From Hymenobacter glacieicola (GTDB lineage: Bacteria; Bacteroidota; Bacteroidia; Cytophagales; Hymenobacteraceae), in NCBI RefSeq assembly GCF_014640315.1, contig NZ_BMGS01000001.1, forward strand, positions 372,001 to 436,000: a DNA stretch of 64,000 nt. The letters are read 5' to 3'. A program made the position numbers and the translations under genes. The notes beneath the pieces were generated by a model, which saw only the letters and a list, made by a program, of their open reading frames with translations, ran no database searches and was not told the DNA's origin. This document shows positions 25,515-36,791 of the stretch, piece after piece; within the stretch, counting starts at the first letter, position 1; every line of letters starts with the position of its first letter.

Positions 25515-26561
25515 ATGCAAAACAACTTCGACGCCGTGCGGCTAACCCTGGCCCTGACGGTGGTACTGTGCCATCTGGCCGTGCTGTCGGAGTTGCCGAT
25601 TTTTCAGCCTTTCCTGGCCGTGTTGTCAGCTGATTTCGCCGTGAAAGGCTTCTTCGTTATCAGTGGCTGCCTGGTTACGCGCAGTTTTTTGAGTAGCTCC
25701 TCCGTGCGGGAATACGCCCAAAAACGCATCCGGCGCATTTATCCGGCTTATCTGGGCGTTATCGGGCTGGCCTGGCTGATTGGGCTGCTAGCTACCACGC
25801 TGCCCGCCGCTGATTTTGTGCGCCACCCAGCCGCCTACCGCTACCTGGCGGCCAATGCTACCTTCCTGAACTTCTTGCAGCCTACATTGCCCGGCGTGTT
25901 TGAGCGCCACCCGGTTTCGGTGCTGAACGGCTCGCTCTGGACGATTAAGGTGGAGCTGTGTTTGTACTGCTGCGTGCCGGTGCTGATGTGGCTGTTTCGC
26001 CGATTGGGGCCGTACCGTACGGCTGCGCTGGCCTTGCTGGGAGCCCTGGCCTGGGGGTGGTTGCTACCCCGCGTACCGGCCCTGAGCCCCAAGGTAGCTA
26101 CCGAGCTGGGGCGGCAGTTTCCGGGTATGCTGCACTTTTTCGCCCTGGGAGCCTTGTTTACCGCGGAGGAGCGCCGGCTGGGCCCCTGGCTGGGTTGGGT
26201 CGCCTTGGCGACGGGCCTGGGCTTTTTGCTGGTCCGCCACCACGCCCTGCGGGAGGTAGTCGAGCCCGTGTTTTATGCCGCTGCCGTGCTCTTTTGCGCT
26301 ACCCGCCTACCCGTGCAGCTACCCGCCGGCAAGTGGGGCGACGTATCATACGGCATCTATTTGGTGCACTTTCCACTTATTCAGTTGTTTATCCATTTCG
26401 GAGCGTTCCAGACGGCTCCGTGGTTAGGCTTTTGTGGGTTGCTGGGTAGCGTGCTGGGGGTGGCGTTTTTATGCTGGCACGGGTTGGAAAAACGCTGGCT
26501 GAAGCGTAGTTCTCATCGGGCAGCTATTGGCTCCGATGACCTGGCGGTAAGCGGGCGCTGA
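25515..26561 (+). CDS. Acyltransferase family 3 membrane protein (OafA/YrhL-like)
   Basis: Integral membrane acyltransferase (348 aa) that modifies surface polysaccharides or lipids, for instance by O-acetylation. The N-terminus NNFDAVRLTLALTVVLCHLAVL carries the conserved FDxxR and the catalytic-region His; a GFFVISGCLVTRSFLS segment follows, then YAQKRIRRIYPAY with the Arg-rich cytoplasmic loop. About ten hydrophobic segments are visible, ending in SYGIYLVHFPLIQLF, also typical. It stands next to the sugar cluster, separated by a terminator, and may decorate its product. Confidence 0.9.
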   Translation: MQNNFDAVRLTLALTVVLCHLAVLSELPIFQPFLAVLSADFAVKGFFVISGCLVTRSFLSSSSVREYAQKRIRRIYPAYLGVIGLAWLIGLLATTLPAADFVRHPAAYRYLAANATFLNFLQPTLPGVFERHPVSVLNGSLWTIKVELCLYCCVPVLMWLFRRLGPYRTAALALLGALAWGWLLPRVPALSPKVATELGRQFPGMLHFFALGALFTAEERRLGPWLGWVALATGLGFLLVRHHALREVVEPVFYAAAVLFCATRLPVQLPAGKWGDVSYGIYLVHFPLIQLFIHFGAFQTAPWLGFCGLLGSVLGVAFLCWHGLEKRWLKRSSHRAAIGSDDLAVSGR

Positions 26562-26671
26562 GCAGGGGTAGCAGCCCGCCCTGGGCACGGTTGCGGTACA
26601 GCCCGCCGCCCCCGAAATCCGTCAGATTGTCTGTTCATTACGATATGGGGCGATTTTGGCTAGAAATCCTG

Positions 26672-26679
26672 TAAATTTG
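26672..26679 (+). promoter_or_regulatory. Putative -7 element of secA (TAAATTTG)
   Basis: Exact match to TAnnTTTG, 36 nt upstream of ATG 26716. A TTTG at 26655-26658 lies 13 nt upstream, closer than the usual -33 spacing, so only the -7 call is made. Confidence 0.6.
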
Positions 26680-26715
26680 GGATGCGCCCCGGCGTTTCAA
26701 TTAAGGTAAACCAGC

Positions 26716-30117
<3,402 letters not shown>

Positions 30118-30139
30118 CTCTCAGTCGGTAAATTACCTG

Positions 30140-30171
30140 CGGGCCGCGTTTCCAGTTGGAAGCGCGGCCCG
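30140..30171 (+). terminator. Terminator after secA
   Basis: Long stem (GGGCCGCG with its complement, then TTCC/GGAA) around the AGTT tetraloop, followed by GTTTGTTG. Confidence 0.85.
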
Positions 30172-30216
30172 TTTGTTGTAGCATGCGGGGCCGTCCGGGC
30201 TACCGTTTCCGTCTGT

Positions 30217-30224
30217 TACCTTTG
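30217..30224 (+). promoter_or_regulatory. Putative -7 element of deoC (TACCTTTG)
   Basis: Exact TAnnTTTG match, ending 7 nt before ATG 30232. It implies a leader of only a few bases. No good -33 match was found at normal spacing. Confidence 0.55.
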
Positions 30225-30231
30225 CCTTCCT

Positions 30232-30909
30232 ATGTCGCAGAAGATTGCCGCTACCATCGACCACACGCTGCTCCGTCAGGATGCTACCCCCGACCAGATT
30301 GCGCAACTCTGCCAGGAGGCCGCCGCGCACCACTTTGCCAGCGTGTGCGTGCCGCCTTGCTACGTGCGCTTTGCCGTAGGGCAGTTGCTGGATACAGGCG
30401 TGCCCGTATGCACGGTAATCGGGTTTCCGCTGGGGTATTCCTCCTCGAAAGTTAAATTCTTTGAGGCGCACCAAGCCTTGGCGGAAGGCGCTACCGAGCT
30501 GGATATGGTCATCAATGTAGGCGCGCTCAAGGCTGGTCGGTTGGCAGAGGTGGAAGAGGAAATCGGGCAGCTGGCGGAGCTGTGCCACCTGCGCGGGGCC
30601 ATTCTGAAGGTGATTATTGAAACGGCCCTGCTCACCGAGGATGAAATTGTAACGGCCTGCCAGCTCTGCCAGGAAGCGGGCGCCGACTTCGTAAAAACCT
30701 CCACCGGCTTTGCCAGCCGCGGCGCCTCCGTTGCTGATATTATGCTGATGCGCCGCTCCCTGCCCGGCAGCATCCGCATCAAGGCCTCGGGCGGCATCCG
30801 CACCCGCACGGCTGCCCTGGCCCTGCTGGCCGCCGGCGCCGACCGGATTGGCTCGTCTAACAGCCTGACTTTGCTGCAAGAAAACTCCCATGAAACATCC
30901 GCTACGTAA
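30232..30909 (+). CDS. deoC: Deoxyribose-phosphate aldolase
   Basis: Class I aldolase that splits 2-deoxyribose-5-phosphate into glyceraldehyde-3-phosphate and acetaldehyde. The 225-aa protein shows the Schiff-base lysine Lys155 in ADFVKTSTGF and the activating lysine Lys184 in IRIKASGGIRT; the N-terminal IAATIDHTLL and the VCVPPCYV and ELDMVINVG segments complete the barrel. The last 20 bases overlap the start of the following SPOR-domain gene, so the two are translationally linked. Confident. Confidence 0.96.
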   Translation: MSQKIAATIDHTLLRQDATPDQIAQLCQEAAAHHFASVCVPPCYVRFAVGQLLDTGVPVCTVIGFPLGYSSSKVKFFEAHQALAEGATELDMVINVGALKAGRLAEVEEEIGQLAELCHLRGAILKVIIETALLTEDEIVTACQLCQEAGADFVKTSTGFASRGASVADIMLMRRSLPGSIRIKASGGIRTRTAALALLAAGADRIGSSNSLTLLQENSHETSAT

Positions 30910-31456
30910 CGTGTTGCTGCTGTCTGCTTTATTTTCCCTAGGAGCCTGTGCTTCCTCCGGCCCTAGCGCACCCGCCGGCGCCGGCGCGGCGGATACCACG
31001 CGCCGGGTTCCTACCAGCGCCGCTCAGGGCCCTACTGGTCCGGCAGAAGACCTGAGCCGCTACCGGTCGGTTTTCGCGGCCCCGAAAGCGCCGGTTGCTG
31101 CGCCCACCGGGCCCGCCCGCGTGGTAGCGCCTACCAACCACGTAAACCCCCAAATTGAGCAGCGCCTGCGCGACCAGGCCTTCACCAACCAGAACGTGAA
31201 GTACGCCCAGGGCTACCGTATTCTGGCCTACGTGGGTTTGCAGAAAGAACAGGCCATGGCCGTGCGCCGGGCCGTCATCAGCCGCTACCCCGAGGAAACC
31301 GATTACCTGGGCTATAAGCAGCCCATTTTCCGCCTCTGGATTGGCGACTACCTCACCCGCCTGGAAGCCGAACAGGCCCTGCTGCGCATCCGGCCGCTGG
31401 CTCCCAAGGCCGAGCTGGAATCGGCCCAGGTGATTATCAACAAAACCACTTTTTAG
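30890..31456 (+). CDS. SPOR domain-containing lipoprotein
   Basis: Lipoprotein (188 aa) with signal MKHPLRNVLLLSALFSLGAC (lipobox LGAC). A low-complexity Ala/Pro/Thr linker follows, then a C-terminal SPOR-like domain of about 80 residues (GYRILAYVGLQKEQAMAVRRAVISRYPEE, then IFRLWIGDYLTRLEAEQALLRI). SPOR domains bind denuded peptidoglycan, usually at division sites. It starts within the end of deoC and stops 2 nt before the next gene, so it belongs to a tightly packed operon. The domain is a pattern assignment rather than a strong motif match. Confidence 0.75.
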   Translation: MKHPLRNVLLLSALFSLGACASSGPSAPAGAGAADTTRRVPTSAAQGPTGPAEDLSRYRSVFAAPKAPVAAPTGPARVVAPTNHVNPQIEQRLRDQAFTNQNVKYAQGYRILAYVGLQKEQAMAVRRAVISRYPEETDYLGYKQPIFRLWIGDYLTRLEAEQALLRIRPLAPKAELESAQVIINKTTF

Positions 31457-31458
31457 CC

Positions 31459-31854
31459 GTGGCCCTGGTTCGGGAGCTGCACTGGGACGAACTGGACCTG
31501 CTGCAAGGGCTTGAGGTAGTGCCCACGGAAGGCAGCGGAGGCGGCATTCACTCCCGGGTTGAGCACGACGGATTGCGCCTGCTGGTCACGCTCTGGCCCC
31601 AGGCCGGGGTAGTGGACGTGACGCTGCTGCAAGTGAGTACTCAAGCCGTGCTGCTGGACTTTACAGTGGCCGTGCGCGGACGAATCCGCTACAACAATGA
31701 CCAGCGCGGCCGGTACCTAGAGTTTCCCGACTGCGTGCTGGTGAGCCGCATTTCTTTTTCTGTGGAGCAGGATGAAGCCGCGTTCAACCCCAACACCGTG
31801 GGTCGTTCCATGCTCCTGACGGTGCGCCCGCACCTGAGCGTTTTATTTGAATAG
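31459..31854 (+). CDS. Hypothetical protein in deoC operon
   Basis: Not recognised. A 131-aa protein starting with GTG, 2 nt after the SPOR gene stop, which argues that it is real and coupled. No signal peptide or membrane segment. It is predicted to be beta-rich: alternating strands such as LRLLVTLWPQAGVVDVTLLQV, VLLDFTVAVRGRIRYNN, YLEFPDCVLVSRISFSV and SMLLTVRPHLSVLF, with an acidic N-terminus. No catalytic motif is apparent. Being between a peptidoglycan-binding lipoprotein and an M20 hydrolase suggests nothing firm. Confidence 0.65.
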   Translation: MALVRELHWDELDLLQGLEVVPTEGSGGGIHSRVEHDGLRLLVTLWPQAGVVDVTLLQVSTQAVLLDFTVAVRGRIRYNNDQRGRYLEFPDCVLVSRISFSVEQDEAAFNPNTVGRSMLLTVRPHLSVLFE

Positions 31855-31876
31855 ACCTGTTTCACTTCCCTGGCAT

Positions 31877-33076
31877 ATGCAGCACCTGATTCCGCGCATC
31901 AAAACCCTGGCGGCCGAAATGGCGGCCGAAACCGTTGGCCTGCGGGAGCACCTGCACGCCCACCCGGAGCTGTCGTTTCAGGAGCACCAGACGGTAGCTT
32001 TCGTGACGGAGCAGCTGCAGAAGTTGGGCCTGCCCACCCAGCCCGTTGCCAACACGGGGGTAGTGGCCTTGCTGGAGGGGCGCAACCCGGGCTCCCGCAC
32101 CGTGGCCCTGCGCGCCGATATGGACGCCCTACCCATCACGGAACAGAATGAGGTAGCCTACAAATCAAAGAACCCGGGCGTGATGCACGCCTGCGGCCAC
32201 GATGTACATACCTCGTCCCTGCTGGGGGTAGCCCGCATTCTGGTGCAGCTCCGCGAGGAGTTCGAGGGCACGGTGAAACTCTTGTTTCAGCCCGGTGAGG
32301 AAGTGCTACCCGGCGGCGCCTCCCTCATGATTCAGGAGGGCGTGCTGGAAAACCCGCGGCCCGCCAGCGTGCTGGGGCAGCACGTATTTCCGCGCCTGCC
32401 GGCCGGCAAAATTGGCTTGCGCGCCGGCCGCTACATGGCCAGCACCGACGAGCTGTACCTGACCGTGCGCGGCAAAGGCGGCCACGGCGCCATGCCGGAA
32501 CAAAACATTGACCCGGTGCTGGTAGCGGCCCACCTTATTGTGGCGGCCCAGCAGATTGTAAGTCGCCGCGCCAACCCCAAGCTGCCCTCGGTGCTGTCGT
32601 TTGGGAAGGTAATTGCCCAGGGCGCTACCAACGTTATTCCTAACGAAGTGTACCTGGAAGGCACTTTCCGGACGCTGAATGAGGAGTGGCGCAACGAGGC
32701 CCACGAGCATCTGCGCCGCCTCTGCGAAGGGCTGGCCGAAAGCATGGGCGCCAGCTGCGAGTTGGAAATCCGTCGGGGCTACCCTTACCTGGAAAACGAG
32801 CCGGCCCTGACGGCCCGTACTGAGCAGGCCGCCGTAGAGTATCTGGGCCGCGAGAATGTGGTGGAGCTGGACCAGTGGATGGCCGCCGAGGATTTCGCGT
32901 ACTTCAGCCAAGTCACTAGCGCCTGTTTCTACCGCCTCGGCACGGCCGCCGCCGATGGTAGCAGCCGCTACACCTCTTCGGTACACACGCCCACCTTTGA
33001 TATTGACCCGCAGGCGCTGGAAACCGGTCCTGGCCTGATGGCTTGGCTCGCCCTGCGCGAACTAGCCGAAAAGTAG
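31877..33076 (+). CDS. M20 family amidohydrolase/peptidase
   Basis: Metal-dependent amidohydrolase of the M20D type (N-acyl-L-amino acid amidohydrolase, hippurate hydrolase-like), 399 aa. Conserved blocks are LREHLHAHPELSFQEHQT, the metal-binding MHACGHDVHTSSLLG, the QPGEEVLPGG segment with the catalytic Glu pair, the GGHGAMPEQNIDPV dimerisation-domain lid, and MAAEDFAYF near the C-terminus with the last metal ligand region. ATG 31877 was selected; a TTG at 31847 would overlap the previous gene. It hydrolyses an amide or peptide bond, with the substrate not assignable. Likely last gene of the deoC operon. Confidence 0.93.
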   Translation: MQHLIPRIKTLAAEMAAETVGLREHLHAHPELSFQEHQTVAFVTEQLQKLGLPTQPVANTGVVALLEGRNPGSRTVALRADMDALPITEQNEVAYKSKNPGVMHACGHDVHTSSLLGVARILVQLREEFEGTVKLLFQPGEEVLPGGASLMIQEGVLENPRPASVLGQHVFPRLPAGKIGLRAGRYMASTDELYLTVRGKGGHGAMPEQNIDPVLVAAHLIVAAQQIVSRRANPKLPSVLSFGKVIAQGATNVIPNEVYLEGTFRTLNEEWRNEAHEHLRRLCEGLAESMGASCELEIRRGYPYLENEPALTARTEQAAVEYLGRENVVELDQWMAAEDFAYFSQVTSACFYRLGTAAADGSSRYTSSVHTPTFDIDPQALETGPGLMAWLALRELAEK

Positions 33077-33115
33077 CACCGGACCGGTCAGTCCCTACCT
33101 GAGCAGACAAGTAGT

Positions 33116-33210
33116 AAGTCAATATTCAGGCGGCCACTCAAAAGCACTACTCATGCTGAACTGCGCTCAGCATGAGTAGTGCTTTTGAGTGGCCGCCTGA
33201 ATATTGACTT
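33116..33210. repeat. 44-bp perfect inverted repeat with 7-nt loop
   Basis: The arm 33116-33159 and its exact reverse complement at 33167-33210 (44 of 44 positions) flank the loop ACTGCGC. The transcript would form a very long stable hairpin. It lies 40 nt after the M20 gene stop. The arm sequence is unrelated to the other palindromes in this window. It may be a terminator, a small mobile element remnant or a recombination product. Confidence 0.9.
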
Positions 33211-33415
33211 ATCCCGCGCACGAAGCACGAACCGTAGCAGGTGCAGCGTTAACCGATAGGCCATAAGAAGTCAAGGTCTAACCCTAAAATAGGAGTAAGC
33301 GGCTGCGTCCTTATGAGCAAGTAATTATTGATAATGCCAAAAAGTCATTCATGATATCATCTGATAAACTTGTTTTGGGTGAAATGGTGTAGATTTATGC
33401 AAGTCGAAGAAAAAG

Positions 33416-33454
33416 ATTGTCATTTGCTCTTATGACAATAGATGACAATTTGTC
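33416..33454 (+). promoter_or_regulatory. Cluster of TGACAA half-sites upstream of hsp20 (putative operator)
   Basis: ATTGTCAT (33416-33423) and ATGACAAT (33432-33439) form an 8-bp inverted repeat with an 8-nt spacer. Ten bases on, GACAATTTGTC (33444-33454) forms a second palindrome. The two TGACA units are spaced 10 bp apart, one helical turn. It lies about 105 nt upstream of the hsp20 start. This is not the CIRCE element. Confidence 0.55.
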
Positions 33455-33558
33455 TTATTAAACTTGCTTCGGACGTTTGGTACAGATTTTATAGAAGTAG
33501 GGTGTGTCTGACGGGACACGGTAACATAGTCCTACTACCTACTAACTTGTACTTACCC

Positions 33559-34002
33559 ATGGCAACGCTTCTGTATAACAATCTGCCCGCTTTGCGTCCT
33601 ACCCGTGCTATCAGCTCGGTACTTAATGAAATGCTGCGCGATACGCTGCCTACGCAAGCGGCCCCTTCCCAGAGCTTTATTCCTCAGGCCGATATCGTAG
33701 AGTCGGAGCAGGGCTTTGAATTGCACCTGATGCTGCCCGGCGTAGCAAAGGAAAACGTGAAAATCGACTTTCAGGATGGCAAGCTGACCGTAACGGGTGA
33801 GCGGAAAGCCCCCGAAGCCACCGAAACCGGCCCCAAATTCCGCCGCGTTGAGTCGGGCTACGGTACCTTTACCCGCACCTTCCGCCTGCCTGATACAGTC
33901 GACGTAACCGCCATTGAGGCCCAGCTGCAGGACGGAGTGTTGCGCCTGACCATCCCCTTCGACAGCAAAAAGGTGACCAAGCACCAGATTGAAGTTCGCT
34001 AA
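33559..34002 (+). CDS. Hsp20/alpha-crystallin family small heat-shock protein
   Basis: ATP-independent holdase chaperone that keeps unfolding proteins soluble, 147 aa. The alpha-crystallin domain runs from about residue 40 to the end: ADIVESEQGFELHLMLPGVAKENVKIDFQDGKLTVTGER, then YGTFTRTFRLPDTVD and the A-x-x-x-x-GVL motif (QDGVLRLTIPF). The C-terminus lacks an obvious I-x-I/V tail motif beyond HQIEVR. ATG 33559 is at the domain-typical N-terminus; upstream frame extension has no homology. An unusual cluster of half-sites upstream suggests stress control; a strong terminator follows. Confidence 0.93.
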   Translation: MATLLYNNLPALRPTRAISSVLNEMLRDTLPTQAAPSQSFIPQADIVESEQGFELHLMLPGVAKENVKIDFQDGKLTVTGERKAPEATETGPKFRRVESGYGTFTRTFRLPDTVDVTAIEAQLQDGVLRLTIPFDSKKVTKHQIEVR

Positions 34003-34011
34003 CCGCGGCAA

Positions 34012-34050
34012 CAAGAAAAAAGGCACCGCACAACGGTGCCTTTTTTCTTG
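34012..34050 (+). terminator. Rho-independent terminator after hsp20
   Basis: Left arm CAAGAAAAAAGGCACCG (34012-34028) pairs perfectly with 34034-34050 around a 5-nt loop, giving GC core and T-run. Confidence 0.92.
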
Positions 34051-34288
34051 TCTCGGGTGTTGTTACCCTAACCGCCCGCCGGTAGCTGCCTGCTACGGCA
34101 GAAAATAATCTACCAACGGGCCGTTTTTCTCCTTTAACAGCCGTGCAACCGGACACCATCTGCCGGGCATCTAGCGTTACGTAGCAGCCACAGATTTCAG
34201 CCTTCATATAGCAGGGCGAGTGTATGGTTCGCTCACAAATCTGTTGTATTTTCAACTCGACATCTTTCATCTCACCTCTTTCTTACCC

Positions 34289-35800
34289 ATGCAAGCAAAA
34301 CAAATGATGCTCGGTCTGCTCGGTTCCGCCATTTTGGGTGGGGGCGTGGCTGTGGGTGGGTACAAGCTGCTGGAGCCGGAGCGTGGCCTTGCGCCCCAGG
34401 CCGTAGCCGCCGACCCGAACGTTCGCTATACCAGCGAGTTGCGCAACAGCACGTACACGGTACCCGAGGGCCTAAACTTTACCGCCGCGGCGGCTTCCGT
34501 GACGCCGGCCGTCGTGCACGTCATGACGGAGTATGCCCCCAAGGCTTCCAGCCAGGGTGATATGTCGCGCATGGACCCGTTCCTGCGGCAGTTCTTCGGC
34601 GATGATCTGGAACAATATCAAGGTCGTGGCCGCCAGCAAGGGCCACAGCAAGGCTCGGGCTCGGGCGTTATAATTGCCGCCAACGGCTACATCGTCACGA
34701 ACAACCACGTAATTGAGAAGGCCGATAAGATTGAGGTGGTAATGGACGACAAGCGCAAGTTCCAGGCTGAGCTGGTAGGCGCTGACCCCAATACCGATCT
34801 GGCCCTGCTAAAAGTAAAGGCCGATAACCTCCCCTTCGTGCGCTACGGTAACTCCGATAACGTGAAGGTAGGGGAGTGGGTGTTGGCCGTGGGCAACCCC
34901 TTCAACCTGAACTCCACCGTTACGGCCGGCATTATCTCGGCCAAGGGCCGGAACATCAACATCCTGCGCCGCGAGGATAACATGGGCATTGAGTCGTTCC
35001 TGCAAACGGATGCCGTAGTTAACCCTGGTAACTCGGGTGGCGCCTTGGTCAACCTCAATGGCGACCTGATCGGCATTAACTCCGCCATTGCCTCGCACAC
35101 GGGCTCGTTTGAAGGCTACTCGTTTGCCGTACCCAGCTCCATTGTGAGCAAGGTGGTAGACGACTTGCTGAAGTACAAAACGGTGCAGCGGGCCCTGCTC
35201 GGCGTCCAAATCCGGGAAGTGGATGCCCAGTTGGCTTCCGAGAAGAAGCTGGCTTCCTTGAACGGCGTGTACGTAATGGGCCTGGGCAAGAACAGCTCGG
35301 CCGCCGCCGCTGGCTTGCAGGAAGGCGACATTATCACGGAAATCAACGGGGTGAAGGTGAACACCTCCTCGCAGCTGCAGGAGCAGGTAGCCCGCTTCCG
35401 GCCCGGCGACAAAATCAAGGTTAGCTACTTGCGCGGTACTGATGCCCGCGTAGCTACCGCCACGCTGCGCAACTCCACCGGCACCACCGACATTGTGCGG
35501 GAAGAGGTAGCCACGGCGCTGAAGTACGAAGGAGCCACTCTGGCTCCCGTAACCCGCCAGGAGCAAAGCAAGCTGGGCATTGATGGCGGCGCCAAAATCA
35601 ACGGGGTGAAAGGCTCCAACTTCCGGGAAACCGGCATTGCCGATGGCTTCATCATCACCCGCATTGATAAAAACAAAGTATCGAAGCCCCAAGACGTACA
35701 ACGCTACCTCGAAGCCGCCAAGGAAACGGATGGCGCTCTGGTAGAAGGCGTATATCCCGACGGCCGCAAAGCCTACTACCCCATTGGTCAGGCGCAATAA
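34289..35800 (+). CDS. Do/DegP family periplasmic serine protease
   Basis: Trypsin-fold envelope quality-control protease (HtrA family), 503 aa. The N-terminal hydrophobic helix (MMLGLLGSAILGGGVAVGGY) acts as signal or anchor. The catalytic triad is His140 (NNHVIE), Asp170 (NTDLALLK) and Ser249 (NPGNSGGAL). Two PDZ domains follow, starting near RALLGVQIREVDA and APVTRQEQSKLG; the second is degenerate. ATG 34289 is 23 codons into the open frame and begins at the signal-like segment. The gene is next to hsp20, both protein-folding stress functions, but each has its own terminator. Confidence 0.94.
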   Translation: MQAKQMMLGLLGSAILGGGVAVGGYKLLEPERGLAPQAVAADPNVRYTSELRNSTYTVPEGLNFTAAAASVTPAVVHVMTEYAPKASSQGDMSRMDPFLRQFFGDDLEQYQGRGRQQGPQQGSGSGVIIAANGYIVTNNHVIEKADKIEVVMDDKRKFQAELVGADPNTDLALLKVKADNLPFVRYGNSDNVKVGEWVLAVGNPFNLNSTVTAGIISAKGRNINILRREDNMGIESFLQTDAVVNPGNSGGALVNLNGDLIGINSAIASHTGSFEGYSFAVPSSIVSKVVDDLLKYKTVQRALLGVQIREVDAQLASEKKLASLNGVYVMGLGKNSSAAAAGLQEGDIITEINGVKVNTSSQLQEQVARFRPGDKIKVSYLRGTDARVATATLRNSTGTTDIVREEVATALKYEGATLAPVTRQEQSKLGIDGGAKINGVKGSNFRETGIADGFIITRIDKNKVSKPQDVQRYLEAAKETDGALVEGVYPDGRKAYYPIGQAQ

Positions 35801-35818
35801 GTTGCCGTAACCATTCAG

Positions 35819-35856
35819 AAAAAGCCCCTCCGCTGTGCAGCGGAGGGGCTTTTTCT
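35819..35856 (+). terminator. Rho-independent terminator after DegP-like gene
   Basis: AAAAAGCCCCTCCGCTG pairs with its complement around a two-base centre, followed by a T-run. Also faces the convergent small gene at 35911. Confidence 0.92.
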
Positions 35857-35910
35857 TTTTGACAAGCTCCTGAAACAGCCGTGCTGGCTACTCTGCCAGG
35901 GCAGTTATGC

Positions 35911-36318
35911 TTACGCTCTTGCCCAAGCTATAGCCTGGCCCTCGTCGATGAACAGCCGCAGCTGGTAAGTGCGCTCAGCGGCCAAGCCAAAGGCCAGAAA
36001 CTGCTGCTGGGTAGGGTCGGTTTCGTACACGCTGAGCCGGGCCGGTGAGCAAAGCACGGCAATGCGCAAGGGCTGTGGGGCCAGTTGGTCAGCGGCTTGC
36101 GGGTAGAACGTGTGGGTAGTCCACTGCCCGATTTCGGGGTCGAGCTGGTCGCGGCGGCGCACATCCAGCAACCACCGCCCAAGCTGATGCTGGGTTGCCG
36201 CAGCCAGAACGGCGTAGTAGTCGGCTTGCAGTTGTGCGGGCGAGGCATCGGCGGCCCAGCGAGCCACCAAAATGCCCAAGTCGGGGCGCGGGGTAATGGT
36301 ACAGACGGTGGTAGACAT
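35911..36318 (-). CDS. Hypothetical protein, paralog of 36369-36791
   Basis: A 135-aa cytosolic protein not named here. Its pattern (strand LGILVARWAAD, helix, then GRWLLDVRRRDQLDPE, then PLRIAVLCSP and the C-terminal LRLFIDEGQAIAWA) is that of SpoIIAA/STAS-like proteins common in Hymenobacter-type genomes. The WLLDVRRR block is shared with the next gene, as is the LRxFxxExxAIxW tail. The two are probably a tandem duplication, 50 nt apart on the same strand. No phosphorylatable serine site typical of SpoIIAA was identified, so function is open. Confidence 0.7.
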   Translation of the reverse strand: MSTTVCTITPRPDLGILVARWAADASPAQLQADYYAVLAAATQHQLGRWLLDVRRRDQLDPEIGQWTTHTFYPQAADQLAPQPLRIAVLCSPARLSVYETDPTQQQFLAFGLAAERTYQLRLFIDEGQAIAWARA

Positions 36319-36368
36319 ACGCGGAAGATGGGCTACCTATGGCCGAACGGCAGCATGAATACGGCTGA

Positions 36369-36791
36369 TTAACAAGGTTGTAGCCACTGAATAGCATCGG
36401 CTTCGTTTAGAAAAACCCGTAGCCGATAGGGTTGCGCAGGGTCCTGAGAGCGAATGATAGCCGCATTTTTAGCCGCTGGCTCCAAGTTAATAGCCTCCAG
36501 GCGAGTTGGGGAAATTAAGTAGGCCACCAGCAGAAGGGAAGGCTCCAGGGCCGTAGCAGCTGCGGGCAAAAACGTATCAATCATCCAGGCGGAGTTTTCG
36601 GCCTGCACGGCCACGCGCCGGCGCACATCCACCAGCCAGTGCGTTGTGCCCTGCTGCCGGGCCAACTCCAGCGCGGCCTGGCAGCCTACCTGAACTTCCG
36701 GCAGAGTAGCGTCGCGCAGCCAGCGCAACGTAAGAAGTTGTAAGTCGGGGCGATGCGCAAGCTGTAAATACTCGGAATACGGGGCAGACAT
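36369..36791 (-). CDS. Hypothetical protein, paralog of 35911-36318
   Basis: A 140-aa protein with the same order of elements as its neighbour: LQLLTLRWLRD, an Ala-rich helix (EVQVGCQAALELARQQGT), HWLVDVRRRVAVQ, SLLLVAYLISP and LRVFLNEADAIQWL. No signal peptide. Paralogy with the downstream gene is direct from these blocks; the STAS/SEC14-like fold is inference. Tandem pairs of this kind probably arose by local duplication. No neighbour explains the role. Confidence 0.7.
   Translation of the reverse strand: MSAPYSEYLQLAHRPDLQLLTLRWLRDATLPEVQVGCQAALELARQQGTTHWLVDVRRRVAVQAENSAWMIDTFLPAAATALEPSLLLVAYLISPTRLEAINLEPAAKNAAIIRSQDPAQPYRLRVFLNEADAIQWLQPC

Larger units (their letters stand above)
33077..33558. 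other. Intergenic region with long palindrome and putative operator
   Basis: About 480 bases upstream of hsp20, more AT-rich than the neighbouring genes. It contains the 44-bp perfect inverted repeat (33116-33210) and a cluster of TGACAA-type half-sites (33416-33454). No gene was supported. Confidence 0.6.

Noticed and set aside
33116..33210. Considered as an insertion sequence end pair or an ordinary terminator
   Set aside because: No transposase lies between or near the arms, and no T-run follows; kept as a repeat without a functional claim.
33390..33466. -7 elements for hsp20 (TAGATTTA, TAAACTTG)
   Set aside because: Each has one mismatch and no -33 element at the right spacing; not called.
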